From the NCBI GenBank assembly GCA_019915135.1, contig JAHLMK010000001.1:4650001-4714000 (forward strand): 64,000 nt of DNA. Reading direction: 5' to 3'. Under the pieces are notes generated by a model. The model ran no database searches, was not told the origin of the DNA, and was given only the letters and a program-made list of their open reading frames with translations. Source of the DNA: Strobilurus pachycystidiatus (Eukaryota > Basidiomycota > Agaricomycetes > Agaricales > Physalacriaceae). Shown piece after piece: positions 41,736 to 53,470 of the stretch (position 1 is the stretch's first letter; every line of letters begins with the position of its first letter). The position numbers and the translations under genes were made by a program.

Positions 41736-43942
41736 ATTATTTCTTGATGATGCATCGACACGGTCGCGATCAGTTGTCGCCACGTATGCCACGGCTCGCG
41801 TCCAAAGTCCACCCTGCCACCAAGCCCAGGGGAGCAAAGACGGTCGTCGTTAATGTCTCCCACCAGCCATCGGCCACAACACGAACCTCAAATTGCGATC
41901 TTCTCAATCAGAACTTGTTTTTCGTCAAGGCGTCGAGAACGCTGTCAGCACTAATGGTTCACGTTCGAATCGGCGCGCCAATGCTTTCCAGGCAAGTTGC
42001 AATGATCAGTAAGGATCTCGTCAAGTGAAAATTTGGTCCTCACCTTCTACAAGTCAACGGTAAGCAGAACGTATCTAGGCAGAAGTATGCCGCTGTTAGA
42101 CTCCAGACCAGGACTCCCCCATTGAGCAGGAAAACACCCGTGAGTTGTCATTTCAATCGATTCGGATAGTGACTGACTTGTCGCCCGCCGCACTTGCCGC
42201 CTACAATACGGTTAGTGCTGACACGAAGGAAATATGAGCCCGAGATAACCCCTTCGTTCACTTAGCACTATAACGTGTCACTACTGCCAAGTTACACAAT
42301 GCGGAGTCTTTGTCCATCGGACATTGCACTCGATTTGCTTCAAACTGGCAAGCAGTTGCAATCAATCGTTGACCCTCACGGCGAACTTTACGCGAGAGAG
42401 AGTCCTCCACTTTCTCCAACACAAGGAACGTCCAGATCAGGGAAGACAGCCTTGGTGCATATCACGAATTGCGCGTTTCACCCGTATGTAAATAATAGAT
42501 GAACTTACTTCACGGCCGACAGATCGCAATTTTCATTCGTCTCGTTTATGTTTAAGCGATATCATCTTCATCTAGTCTATAAATCCAGGGCCATGATTGA
42601 GGGATTGAACCAATTAGTGTTTTTGATGATCATTGTACTCGAGCCATTGGATGCGCGGATATCAGAATCCTCACGATCACAGAGGAGGTGATGAAGACCG
42701 TGAAACACTGGATGCAGAGGTGGAGGATCGGGCAACCTGCTGGACAGACCTGCGGAAACAAGTCGAAGGCGATGAAATTCCGCAACTATCTCGGCCTCGA
42801 TTCACCTGACAGTCGCAGAGCATCACCACGGCTGATGTTCTCCGACCACAAGTTGGCAGTGATGTTCTACGTAGGTCCAACTGTCAACACCGCCCACAAA
42901 TTCCAAGGGAAAGGAGGCTGTGCCGATTCTGTGTCGCGAAGGTTGAGGGCGAGATCCAACGCCCTGTTCGAGCACACTGCGAAGACGGAGTTAGCGCAAC
43001 GCGCTTGCATTTGTGATAGATGGCGCAGGGAAAGAACAGAGCTCTCGCATTCAGACTAGAGTCAATGGCGCTCGGAGAGACGTTGATATCGATGAGAGTG
43101 ATGGAAGCTGACAAGTGGTCAGGAATATTGGGTCGCTATGTAGCTAGAGTGTTCAGCATCTTTGAGGCTACGGCCGTGTGACTCCCTTTACGCGCCCTGT
43201 ACAGCGGGAGTGTTTACGTTGACATTTTTTAAGCGGGCGATGTAAATGCGCACGATAGCGAGGGTGTTGCGTCCGAGGATGAAGAATACTCGATCGCGGT
43301 TTTGGTTGTGTCAATACGCGTGGTAGATGACAATCGGATGGACGGTGTGGATTGTCCTTGAAAAGAAGGCATTGATGGTGTTACGATATATTGTCATTGC
43401 AAAAATAGGAATCCCGTTCAGCGCAGACGGTACACTCACGAGGGTGGGGTGTAACTACGTGGAATCGCCTGATTCAGGCGGCGGTGTACGGCGCAATGAA
43501 GTGTGGGGGACTACAGTTTACGGTCGCGATTGTGCCTGAATCACGTTGCTTAAGACCGTGGACGTCGTCCAACAAAGTCTCGCGGAAGCCCTCATGATCA
43601 TCATCACATCGCATCACGTGAGCGCGTACGCGTGCAGGTTCGTGCGTCGCTAACCGAGGTAAGTTTTTCGTGGTGTATAAGATGCGTGGCCTGCTCTGCT
43701 TTTCCCCAGACTGAGCCACAGTGCTGACAGCAGATACTGCAGCACTCGGCCTTAGCACCAGCCAGTCCCACGGGCTGCTTCACGCGCCTAAAGCAGCTCG
43801 CTGCCGCCATCGTGCACCCGCCTTCTTTGACCTCGTTATGGTCGCGCTTACTCGCCAAGCCCTGGCCCACTTCATCTCCAAGTTTTTCGCAACACCCAGG
43901 TCAGTGCGCCGCTCCGTCGTTTACATAGCGCCGCTCAACTCA
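41736..43942. other. Long stretch with only remnants
   Basis: No complete gene. At about 42680-42810 a plus frame reads GGDEDRETLDAEVEDRATCW and KQVEGDEIPQLSRPRF, which looks like a piece of an old acidic protein. The segment 43520-43585 resembles 28085-28150 (old dispersed repeat). Confidence 0.35.
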
Positions 43943-46047
43943 ATGACGCACACCAGCGCCGTCACGGAATACACCGATGGCGAAAGTATTGCACTCAGCG
44001 TTGACCTGGAGACCATCGCCTTAATTCGCGACCAGGATACGATTTTGGATTCTCGTAACCGGGATCCCGCCGTCCAGGCGTTCCTGGACTTTCAAGCGGA
44101 AACCCATACCCCTACAGCCGCATTTGAAAGTGCAACCTCTTTCCCATCCTTTGCATTCACCTTCTCAGTCCCGCCACCCTTCACCGCTGCCGCCCCACCG
44201 CCCTCAAACCCGCCACTCACTGCGCTCTCGCCTTCGCAAGCCTCTGCCCCGGCGGCGCCTCCAAGCCCAACCACCACATCTGCTTCTGTCACCCCCACTT
44301 CGCATCATTCTGTGCGTCGATGCACCCAAAGGCGCGATGCCTTACCGGGCGACCCCCGTCTCATCACAACCCTCACTGCAGCCCCGCAAGTAACCCGCGC
44401 ACCGCATCCCCAACCAAGGCGCCACCCCAAGCGGACGCATCCCGACCATGGGCCTATGCCGGCTCCCCCGATCAAACGCCCAAAGACTGACGCGCTTTTC
44501 AGACCACCCGTCAAGTATACGCAGTAAGTTGGCAAGCCGCAATCATATCCCACGAGGCTGACCAGTTTCTCAGGCGCGATAAGCCTTCAAAGTCCAAATT
44601 TACGGTCCCCCCAGGACCAAAGATGCATCGTGATCACCGGCGCAAACTCATACACAAACACCGTATGAATCACATTGAGGCGGAGACATTGATGGCCCAG
44701 AATCACCTCAAGGTGGAGGCTCTTCCAGCCTCTTCTACGTGGTGGCAGGGCACACATTTTGCTGCCAGCGCTGCAAAGATCTTGCGCGCCGCTCATGGTA
44801 ATTTGGAGGTCATTTGGACTCATCTGAAGGGAATTGTCTTTGTTCCTTACAATGGGTATGCATCTCTCCCAGCGCCCCATTTGATCTCACAATTAAGCAG
44901 AGTCTCCACAAAATTTTTGGACACGTCCGGGCGCACGGTAATCTTCCGCTCTAAAGTCACCCAAGCGGCGCTGGATATTATGCCCGAGTTCATTGCGCAG
45001 GTAAAACAGTTCGTCAAAGACTGTGATCCCATGCCCGACTCGGACATAAATGCCAACCAGCGTGGGCAGCATTGGTTCTGCGTGGCGGGGTACGACCGCA
45101 ACAACAAAGATGTGAGTGTGATTACAAGCCTGCGCAACGATCCTCAAGCTTTCTCAGAAACCAAAGATGTCCGCCTGGCACAAAGCCAACAACAACCACA
45201 TCGAGACCGCATTCGCCCCAGATACCGCCTTCACCAAAGTGAAGTGAGTTTTACATCCTCAGTCGAAGTTGCGCAACCAGCACCACTGACACAATGACTT
45301 CTCGTAGTCGCATGGCCGACAGTATTCTTCGCAGCGTCTTTCCCGGCGTCGCTGCGCGGTTCCTGAGCGGTGCTCATGCCATTCATGGATCTTATGGATT
45401 TTGGCCCCAGTTTGGTCTGTTCTGGAACTGGTGCTTGAACGCCACCAGAGAGGGCGTTAAGCGTGTATACTGTGACCCTCATGTCGACTCAAAGAACCTC
45501 GCACTCGGGGTTTGTATCATCTTCATCTACGGTATGTGTCATGATCTCCGAGGCTTTCCTGCCCATTGACAGTGTTTCAGGCCTCTTCAACCACCGTGAA
45601 AAAGCTTGGTTGGTAGTTTGGGAGGCCAACATATGTGTTGAGCTCCCGCCCGGGGCATTTCTAATATATTCGTCATCCTTGTTCTACCATTTCAATATTG
45701 ACGTAGACGGTGCGTTTCTTTGGTCTTGCCTCAACTATGTCTCACTCATACCTTTCGCCTGTTCAGACCTGAAGTTTGTGACAACAGACAACGGTGAGAA
45801 GCCCACACCGGAGAACTCACTACCGCTGCGTCGGCCCCCATTACCACGTCCCGAAGGAGTTTCCGAGGAGGACTGGGATGCCGGGAATGGTCGCGGTTCA
45901 GTCGTCTGGTTCAATCAGGCCTCAATGTTTCAGACGTCGGAGACGGGATACTCAACGTTAATCAAGGCCAGAAAGGCAGGCCACACGGGTAATGCTGATG
46001 CCGACCGTTTTCTCAATGGCGAAGAAGCTGTGTTCCCTCGACCATAG
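43943..46047 (+). CDS. HxD...H dioxygenase-like protein, candidate TET/JBP-related
   Basis: Seven exons: 43943-44523, 44574-44855, 44901-45111, 45167-45243, 45308-45531, 45581-45709 and 45777 region (start 45767)-46047. All have GT...AG introns and join in frame to 594 residues. The N-terminal 195 or so residues are Pro/Ser/Thr-rich with a basic end (KRPKTDALFRPP). From about 385 the protein looks folded: RMADSILRSVFPGVAARFLS, FWPQFGLFWNWCLNATREG, VYCDPHVDSKNLALGVCIIF, REKAWLVVWEANICVELPPG, AFLIYSSSLFYHFNID, then RGSVVWFNQASMFQ. H442-x-D444 and H495 are spaced as in double-stranded beta-helix 2-oxoglutarate/Fe(II) dioxygenases. Where TET/JBP enzymes have Arg about ten residues after the distal His, this has Lys. 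Membership of TET/JBP is inference; another dioxygenase-like family is possible. Nothing is broken. Confidence 0.7.
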
Positions 46048-46183
46048 ACAGAAAATGTAGACTGCCCTTTCTTAATTTATAAAGTATGTTCAATCAAGCT
46101 TCTTCCACTTCCCCATCTCCTTCCACACCATCTTCACTCGGTTTGCGACAGACCCCACGGGCAAGCCCAACCCTCGGTTCTAA

Positions 46184-47164
46184 TCACTCCACCATACGCA
46201 CTTCTAAAGATCCGTAGGTGCGACGAAACATTGCTATATCGTCACTCCACACGAAATCCAACCGGTGAAAACGGGAACAAGACCTCAGCCAGTTGTCCGC
46301 CAGCCTCCGTAGCTCGTGGATGGAAAGACGCTCGGAATTGCGTGGAACTTGCCTCTCTACTCGCATCTCCCTTAGCTCCGGGAAGGCCGCAATCTCCCTC
46401 CTCCAAGCGGCGCCATCTTGCCACGGCGCACTGGGGTGGCGCACTCTACGAAACAGCTGAAAGGGATGAGGGAAAGTTCCGGAGAAGGAGGGCGCTACAA
46501 TACTAACCTCCAGGCTGTCCTGCAAAACAAGTACTCTCACTTCTAGCAGCACCTCAGTGAAAGGAGCCATTATTCTGGGAGTGCTGTGCGGCCCTACGGG
46601 TAAGCAGAGACGCTGAAGAGCGGTCACCGATCGCGCCAATAGACGGCTAGCGGGTTCGACGTCACAGTCGGCGGTATAATGCAAAGTCACCGAAGTGACG
46701 GGATTATGGGGGACCAGATGTGGCGCGCAGGACATAGGCCCCTCCACATGGTGCCGTCGATGATTGCCTCGTGGAACTCGACCGGAAAAAACGTGCAGGG
46801 GACACACTGAATATCGCATGCCACAACGTCCGATTACAATCGAAGTTATGTTGCAGGCAGGCTGCTGGAGCCAAAGACTCAAAGACATATGGTCCATGTT
46901 CGTCTTCAATACGGTGAGATTGGTGAATCGACGTGTAGAGAATGAGGGCGCGGTCAGGTCCAGACCGAGAGGGAATTGCAAGGAAAGCGTTTCCAAAGCC
47001 GACAGCTGGTGTAAGACGGATCCAAGGACGCTGGTGTCGAATGGGCGATTTTTCCTAGAACCCGCCCGAATACACAACTCTAGGTCCGTTAAAGCAGATC
47101 GCCACTCCCGGTCGCGCCTCAGAAGGTGTTGCAGCCAATATAGCTTGCCACATGAGAGAACCAC
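46184..47164 (-). CDS. Leucine-rich (F-box-associated type) protein
   Basis: A 326-residue open frame with repeated leucine-rich strands typical of fungal F-box-associated LRR regions (VLHQLSALETLSLQFPLGLD, FTNLTVLKTNMDHMSLSLWL, EVLLEVRVLVLQDSLEVSIV). The C-terminus (LADNWLRSCSRFHRLDFVWS) is shared with the fragment at 11860-11997. No F-box is visible; it would lie upstream in an exon I could not join, so the gene may be 5'-truncated. Confidence 0.55.
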   Translation of the reverse strand: MVLSCGKLYWLQHLLRRDREWRSALTDLELCIRAGSRKNRPFDTSVLGSVLHQLSALETLSLQFPLGLDLTAPSFSTRRFTNLTVLKTNMDHMSLSLWLQQPACNITSIVIGRCGMRYSVCPLHVFSGRVPRGNHRRHHVEGPMSCAPHLVPHNPVTSVTLHYTADCDVEPASRLLARSVTALQRLCLPVGPHSTPRIMAPFTEVLLEVRVLVLQDSLEVSIVAPSFSGTFPHPFQLFRRVRHPSAPWQDGAAWRREIAAFPELREMRVERQVPRNSERLSIHELRRLADNWLRSCSRFHRLDFVWSDDIAMFRRTYGSLEVRMVE

Positions 47165-47804
47165 AACGCGACGCTAAGAAACGGATCAGCTAGGAAGCGT
47201 GGATTTACTGGCGGAGCGCACCGGTTTATTGTGCGAAGAGATACGACTCTGAAAATCTGAAAACCTCGTCTTCATCCTCAAGTTGGTCAAAGGCTGATAC
47301 AGAGCGGCGACTTACACGTGTTGGTGTTGTCCATTTGAGGGGGACGCAGCCTCAAGGCCTCAAAACCGCAAGGTCGGGTCTTGATCGTGATCTCCCTCAC
47401 TGCTGGGTGAGAAGAAGCTGTTTAAGCAGAATCGGCATAGTTTCCCATCCCAGAGTGAGTAATGATAGTTGATGTCATTCTTCAACCGATGGCGCGTCTC
47501 CTGGTCAGATTTTACGGTGGGAACGGACCACTTGTTCAACACAAAACCTCTGGAAGTAGTTCTAACCAAGAAGGAAGACCGGATTGGAAAGTTCTTCCTG
47601 GGCTGAGCTGATGTTAGAGTAGGGTGCCGGGAGACTCATCCCGGGTGGTAGACTTAAATATGAAACTCAAGTGACATAACAACTTACCGTTCAACTATGG
47701 GGGCTAGGACGGTCAAGACTTGAAGCGTTGCTAGGACGGTCAAGACTTGAAGCGTTGTTGAAGACGCACGCAAAGCTGTGATTTGGTACAGTAATCCGAC
47801 TGAA
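47165..47804. other. Intergenic with a 27-base tandem repeat
   Basis: No supported gene. The 27-base unit GCTAGGACGGTCAAGACTTG...CGTT occurs twice in tandem at 47703-47756. Confidence 0.6.
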
Positions 47805-49760
47805 TTACAGCCTATGGTGACGCCCGCAACGCGTGCTACCAAAAGCCATAAGTAAGGACTGGCGAAGAACTTCACCTCCCAAGTCATCCAAAGCGGCCCA
47901 TAGGCCGTCAGTGGACCAGCAATCTTTGCACACCCTTAGCTCTTGTAAGAGAGCACAAGTCTTTCCAGACGCCGTTTCTAACGGTCTGACTGTGACCCGC
48001 GATTCCAGGAATGCGAAAATTTCATTCACATCCGGAATGTCGTCGGCGGTGCTGTCGCCATTGTCTCTGTCATTGTCTCCGTCACCGTGGCTACCCAGAC
48101 CGTCGCCACCCCCGTCGCCGCTCCCATCGCTAGAGATGCTGTTGTCGTCGTCTCTACCGCCTTCGTGGTGGTCATGAGCGCCACCGCTACCGTCATGATC
48201 GGCGCCGCAACCAGCGTCGTCCGTTATGGGTGGAGTCGTGCCTTCTATTGCCTCAATATGACCAAGCTTGAATCGCAGGTTGACCTGCTCGATATCCAAA
48301 AAGACTAACTGGGTGAGATGAAGATTTTCAAGACCATCGTAGGTCAAAAATTTGACGAAGGCCGAGCTGAACAGAATTTGACACATAATCAGATTCTGGA
48401 TCATGGGCGTTTCTTTGAGAAAGAGAATCAGGCAGTTTGTCGTGAAGGCATGCGACAGACCGAGTTGGATATTCAACGTCGTAAGACTGGAGGGGAGAGA
48501 TATAACAAACGGAAGAACGGGTGATAGGCCGCGGAGTATGGCGTATTGTGACCAGCAATCTGTGAGGGAGAAAAGATGCAGAGAGAGAGAGCAAAGATCG
48601 GGGATATGTAGAAGAGCCATCAAGTCTGAAATGGCCCTTGTATCCTCCTGATAAGGAAGATGCAGCGAAAGATGAGTGAGGAGGGACAGGTTGATGATGG
48701 GAAGTTGTTCCACTGCTACAGTGGAGGATTCAAATTTGAAAGACAAGGTGCGTAGAAAGGGCATGTCTCGCAATCTCGATAGGAAGGTGGGAATGTGGTA
48801 ACCGTCCGAGTGAAACTCGTGTATGTGTGAGAATGGCCATGGTCGGAGTACACCTTCGTCCTGGAAAGTGTCGACCCTCTTCAGTCTGGGCGTATGAGCG
48901 AAGACTACAAGTTGATTTGATGGACCCGGAGGCAAAAAGGTGTGATCGTCGGGTTCAGGGAATGTCCACACCAGATGTTCCAGGCGATCAAAATGCGCGC
49001 TATGGTAAAAGTATGCTAAATCGACCATGGGAACTTCGTCGATAGCAAGACGCAACCAACGGCTAGTACTCTGATTGAGTGTTCGCATAATATCGGAATG
49101 TATAACCCAGCCATAGAACGTGCTAAGACCATGATCATGGCCATAATCCAGGTTCACTGTCAAGCTCACTGTTTGCGAACGAGTGAGACAGAGCCTGAGG
49201 AGCTCAAGTGTCTCCGGGCGCTCCCATGGAATATCATCATTCTCCAAAGGTAGAGTGATGGTAGACCAGAATGTGGGCATGGAGAGCGCGATATCTCGCC
49301 AGCGCCGGCACACATATGTGAAAACCCAGGGTTCGCGCTCGAGATCAAGAGTGCTACCGCCTTGCGTATCTGGAAATGCATCCATTCTTGAGCACCATTC
49401 AAATATCTCCCTGAGAATATCTTCAGGGAGCGTGCGCATTGGATGACGAATGAAGTCGATCGCATCAAGAATGAAGTCGCTGAGGTAACGGGCGGGAGTT
49501 GGAGAGGGACGGTAATTGTCGCGCTGAAGGTGGGAGGGTAGAATCCTTGAGGTCACCAGGTGGAATTGACGGAGATGGCGAGTAGTGGGAGGACGATTGT
49601 CTTTGAGATACCCAAATATCAAAGATAGGACGGTTTCAAGGCGGTCTGACGCATTGTTGTGGTCGCTGAAGGATTCCGCCAGACCGAAGAGATTTTGAGC
49701 GGGGTAGGACCAATTACGATGTTTATAGATGAGACGGCGCTCCTTGAGGGCCGGTGGCAA
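47805..49760 (-). CDS. F-box protein
   Basis: A 651-residue uninterrupted frame. Residues 109-168 are an F-box: MRTLPEDILREIFEWCSRMD and WVFTYVCRRWRDIALSMPTF, the usual agaricomycete form where a short insertion splits the motif. The rest is a degenerate leucine-rich region (LLTHLSLHLP, DLCSLSLHLFSL, SLTTLNIQLGL). A Gly/Asp-rich low-complexity stretch (DGSGDGGGDGLGSHGDGDND) precedes a conserved-looking end, DVNEIFAFLESRVTVRPLE. F-box proteins recruit substrates to SCF ubiquitin ligases through Skp1. The ATG at 49760 is the first in the frame; it looks intact. Confidence 0.85.
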   Translation of the reverse strand: MPPALKERRLIYKHRNWSYPAQNLFGLAESFSDHNNASDRLETVLSLIFGYLKDNRPPTTRHLRQFHLVTSRILPSHLQRDNYRPSPTPARYLSDFILDAIDFIRHPMRTLPEDILREIFEWCSRMDAFPDTQGGSTLDLEREPWVFTYVCRRWRDIALSMPTFWSTITLPLENDDIPWERPETLELLRLCLTRSQTVSLTVNLDYGHDHGLSTFYGWVIHSDIMRTLNQSTSRWLRLAIDEVPMVDLAYFYHSAHFDRLEHLVWTFPEPDDHTFLPPGPSNQLVVFAHTPRLKRVDTFQDEGVLRPWPFSHIHEFHSDGYHIPTFLSRLRDMPFLRTLSFKFESSTVAVEQLPIINLSLLTHLSLHLPYQEDTRAISDLMALLHIPDLCSLSLHLFSLTDCWSQYAILRGLSPVLPFVISLPSSLTTLNIQLGLSHAFTTNCLILFLKETPMIQNLIMCQILFSSAFVKFLTYDGLENLHLTQLVFLDIEQVNLRFKLGHIEAIEGTTPPITDDAGCGADHDGSGGAHDHHEGGRDDDNSISSDGSGDGGGDGLGSHGDGDNDRDNGDSTADDIPDVNEIFAFLESRVTVRPLETASGKTCALLQELRVCKDCWSTDGLWAALDDLGGEVLRQSLLMAFGSTRCGRHHRL

Positions 49761-49840
49761 GCAGTCAAAAGCGCAATCTCGCCCAGAAGGCTATCATTAA
49801 ATTTTTGAGGACGTTTGTGGTATGACGAATGAGAGGATTC

Positions 49841-50266
49841 TCACCATCCAAGGTCTTTGGCGAATACTCTGGCCAGCAACGCTGGCGAAGGTCTCCAAAA
49901 GGCCCGGAAGTCCACTAGACATTGGAATTGATATATCCAGTAGGCTAGTAGCCCGCTGTCGTCTTCGGCATACGGTTGATTCCACATGAAGATGAGGTTA
50001 CCAGGATCCCAGTTCTCAGCCAGCCGATCTTTCTGAATGTCGTGCTGATGTACTATGTCTCCATTCCGGACTCCGCGGAGCCAGAATTGAGGTTTTTCGT
50101 CGCATTGAATTATCTCGAGAGTAATGGCGCCATACGAGAACGAGTGAAACGCATCACGCGTAGTCCGGAGCGACCATTCTACCTCCACACTCAGCAGGGT
50201 GATATGCGAGTGCGACGATACGACTCGGGCTCTACTCCTCTTAAATCTGAAAGACAAATGAGTCAA
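49841..50266 (-). CDS. Hypothetical protein
   Basis: A 141-residue frame (MTHLSFRFKRSRARVVSSHS...) with an aromatic-rich core (AITLEIIQCDEKPQFWLRGV, WDPGNLIFMWNQPYAEDDSG, LLAYWIYQFQCLVDFRAFWR). No family recognised. It lies just upstream of the F-box gene on the same strand and could be part of a neighbouring multi-exon gene. Confidence 0.35.
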   Translation of the reverse strand: MTHLSFRFKRSRARVVSSHSHITLLSVEVEWSLRTTRDAFHSFSYGAITLEIIQCDEKPQFWLRGVRNGDIVHQHDIQKDRLAENWDPGNLIFMWNQPYAEDDSGLLAYWIYQFQCLVDFRAFWRPSPALLARVFAKDLGW

Positions 50267-50976
50267 CCATTATGAATGATTTCGTGACAGTCATGACCCT
50301 ATGAATAACAACGTCGCCCCGAGGAAAGTCCAGGCGAGGATCTCGAGATGGCGAGACAATAGCATCAATCTATTCGGAATGAATCATAAACGGACTCGGA
50401 CAAGGAACGATTGGCAGAGATATTACGCACCTTTCAATAGCACGGTCCAGGAGATACATAGGATATCAATGGAAGATGGATGGAAGGGTGATGGACGGTG
50501 AGTAAATCCAACCCTTGAACCCTGAGCAGATTTGAGCTCCGCGCCTCTCCGCGCCTCAGCGGAATGCCGCGTGCGTGTTAAACTTAAGCGCATGGGCGAC
50601 ACTGAACGCGACAACTCTGGCGTCGCTTCGTCGCTCAACGGACTTGCGACTTGCGATGACAGACAGACTACCCTCACTCGTCGGCTGTTCGGCTAGATGT
50701 ACAGAAATGAGCTACCAGGACTGAGGCAATGATGTTCGAACAGACGGAAAAACGGACTTCAGCGGTGTGAGTGCCCTAAATGGTCAACTTGGTCCCGAAT
50801 TGCGAGGCTCCAGCTGACACATTGCGACGTCAAACCTTCGAAATACCGCACAAAATAGGTGAATATGAAAAAAAATGGAATAATGCTCAGTTAATGTTGC
50901 TCGCAATGTACTTGACCAAAAGATACTGGAAGAGATTGCCGAACAATCGTATACCGAGACTCGCAATTGAGGACAT

Positions 50977-51360
50977 TTAGCCGGTCCAGTCCATCATGAT
51001 TAAAGCAGCAGTCTTTGCAAACCCTAACTCGTCTAGGACAGCACATCTGATCCCATGCTCGGATCCTGACGGATTCACCGCCACACGAGATTCCAAAAAT
51101 GCGAGTATCTGACTGGCATCAGGAACGTCGCCGCCATCACCATCATCTGGTATTTTCCACGCCTCCGAAGGATTTCCACTTGCACCAGCTTTGGCCCCCA
51201 TGATGTTAAGTTTGAACCGCAGTGAGACCCCCTCTATGTTCAGAAAGGCTAGTCGTCGAAGACTGTGACTTTCTGGACGGTAGGTCAGAAACTCAACAAG
51301 CAAGGGGCTGAACAGAATACGGCTAAAAGTGAGCCTTTCAACAGCGCATGAATCCGGCAT
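50977..51360 (-). pseudogene. C-terminal fragment of an F-box gene
   Basis: The frame matches the C-terminal part of the F-box protein at 47805-49760: FSPLLVEFLTYRPESHSLRR, LAFLNIEGVSLRFKLN and DASQILAFLESRVAVNP correspond to FSSAFVKFLTYDGLENLHLT, LVFLDIEQVNLRFKLG and DVNEIFAFLESRVTVRP. No F-box or earlier LRR part is found upstream. A truncated tandem paralogue. Confidence 0.7.
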
Positions 51361-52140
51361 AATTCAAAAGATACTTTATCTTTGATTTTGCCACCGCAGT
51401 ATTGGCGGCTTGTTCCCAAACGACGGCGATGAAAGTCAAGCGTCACGCAAGCTTCCATTGAAGGAGATGATACAGCGCATAGAGATGCCTGACAAGTCGG
51501 TCGCAATCGTCAGCAAACGCAGCTCAGAGGAAGATAACATGAAAACAGTAAGCTCACCATTCCTGGGCCAAGCCAAGCCCTGCGAACACTTCTTGTGTAA
51601 ATCCGCAACTTCCTCTGTCGCCGTCACCTCCGATCGAGTAGCCCTACAAGATGGCCAGCGTAGTCACCACGCCATATCAACCAGCCAACCCACTATCGAG
51701 ACACCACACTCTCAGGATGAATCGGTCGCCTCGGTCCGGCCATGCAAGAACCGACGGCGTACCTGGTAATTGAATTCATGGAGCACTGAAATCTGTGAAC
51801 AGTCCGGATTCAATTTCAGTCGACTCGGGAGGGCTCCAGCATCGAGTCCGTTGTGTCTTTGTTTACTACTTATTCTTGTTGAAGCAAATGTTCCAACAAG
51901 ATATGTGGGATAACGTACTTGATGTTTCCGACGCGTTGAGGGGCGTGCGTTTCGTACCGCTGAGCAATAAGACAATTGTTTTTGTGTTGCTATCCCTTCT
52001 TGAGACTGATTGCCTCCCTGGGAAGACGACAAGAGTCCGTGAGATTACCCGGCTGCAAAAGACGCGTACTTGTAAACAGCTGGAAGACAACGTAGAAATG
52101 CACTGGATGAAGAAGGAGATCAAGCTGCCACCGATCGACC
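51361..52140. other. Intergenic, nothing recognised
   Basis: A plus frame from 51795 is open for about 110 codons up to the repeat edge but shows no domain. No gene called. Confidence 0.35.
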
Positions 52141-52639
52141 TCGTCCGCCATCATCGATCGGCGAAATCCAGACATCAGACTGCCCCGAGTTCGATCGTGA
52201 GAGTTTCTGTCTTGACGAGCGACCATCACCTGCGCAATCCGCACTTGATGCAATACGCCTCCCCCGTCACACCGAACCATTGTTATTTTCCCGTAATGGG
52301 GACTGCACGACGCTGGGGGTAACTCTCTGCGCGGCGATGCTGCCGTAAAGGCGGTTTGCGATAACATGGGATGGTGCTGCAGCGGCTGGCTGGTCATATA
52401 CTTGGGAATAGCGCGAGTCGGTACGCCCTTGCTCGTTGTCCCTTCTCCCGTTGAGAGCTAGGCTTACTTATTCTGAGACAGATTCATTGGTTTGCACGAG
52501 CCGGCTCCTTCCGCCCTGCCGCCCCCGCCATCGCTTGCCCATGTCGTGCCATATGTCTATCTCCCTCGCAAAGGCGCGTGGGTTAGAGCGAAGTCCACCT
52601 GCACGTCGTCTACCAAGGTAGACGCCGCCGCCATGTAAG
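52141..52639 (-). repeat. Right copy of the 0.5-kb inverted repeat
   Basis: Reverse complement of 391-893 with about four substitutions and lacking the 4 bases TGTA. Matching ends abruptly at both edges. Its right edge abuts a palindromic cluster (52641-52733). Confidence 0.9.
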
Positions 52640-52640
52640 G

Positions 52641-52733
52641 AGCCCTAGCTGTAAAATAAATTCATTTACCCCATAGCTGTAGCTAGGGGAACCCAAATCA
52701 TTCGGGCTAGCTACAGCTAGGGCCTAGCTATGG
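52641..52733. repeat. Palindromic cluster of CCCTAGCTGTA words
   Basis: AGCCCTAGCTGTA (52641-52653), ATAGCTGTAGCTAGGG (52673-52688) and CTACAGCTAGGGCCTAGCT (52711-52729) are direct and inverted versions of one word and could fold into hairpins. This resembles the terminus of a small inverted-repeat element; the other end was not found. Confidence 0.6.
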
Positions 52734-53470
52734 ACACCCCGGAATCACGTGGGTCTCCTGCCCCCGCCATTGACCGGCATACCTTCGGCATCGCGCATTC
52801 GGCACCTCCCGGGAACGATCTCGCTGGCACTGTCTGGCCCCGGGTACCCGCCGCGCCCTCTCCTCCCACCACCCTGACAGGCACACGATCCAGCTTGCCA
52901 TCCCCATAATGGACGCTACGCCCCTGGCTCTCGGATTTTGCGCACCCCCGCTCCGGCAGCATTGCTCGCCGTTCCTGGACCCGCCGCCGCCGCTCCCGCC
53001 GCCTCCTCCACCGGCGCCCATACACACTGATTCCTCCTGCAAGCTTGCATCAATTTGCTACTTGCACGTCATGCCATCACGCGCCGCCACCCTGCGCTAT
53101 GCATCCGCCACCCGCCACCCGCCCGCCACCCGCCTCGCCACCCGCCACGCTCACATACAGGTGGCCACTCGGCACATTGGGACAGCTTCTTCAGTGCACT
53201 CCGTCTGCATGATTACACGCTAGCACAATATCATTTTGACTTATATTCAATACACCCGTTCCCGCCTCCTTCCTAAATGGGAAACTGCTCGCGCCCGAGA
53301 GCAGGTAGGCGGATATTTATCTTTCACTTACATGTCATTCAACATACTTGAAAATCAAAATTTTGAATGAGAAATATTAGTGAAGGGCAAGGAAACATGG
53401 GAAGGCAAAAGAAACATGCGCCGCATCCAGCTCGCGCCCCCAATCCAATTCCCTCCCGCCAATAGTGTAT
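52734..53470. other. Non-coding stretch, GC-rich then AT-rich
   Basis: No supported gene. About 52740-53160 is C-rich and holds short CACCCGCCAC repeats near 53105-53145; from about 53220 it turns AT-rich. Confidence 0.4.

Noticed and set aside
391..52639. One giant 52-kb inverted-repeat-bounded mobile element
   Set aside because: No recombinase or transposase spans it, no target duplication was seen at its edges, and the interior is a mix of unrelated genes and nested insertions.
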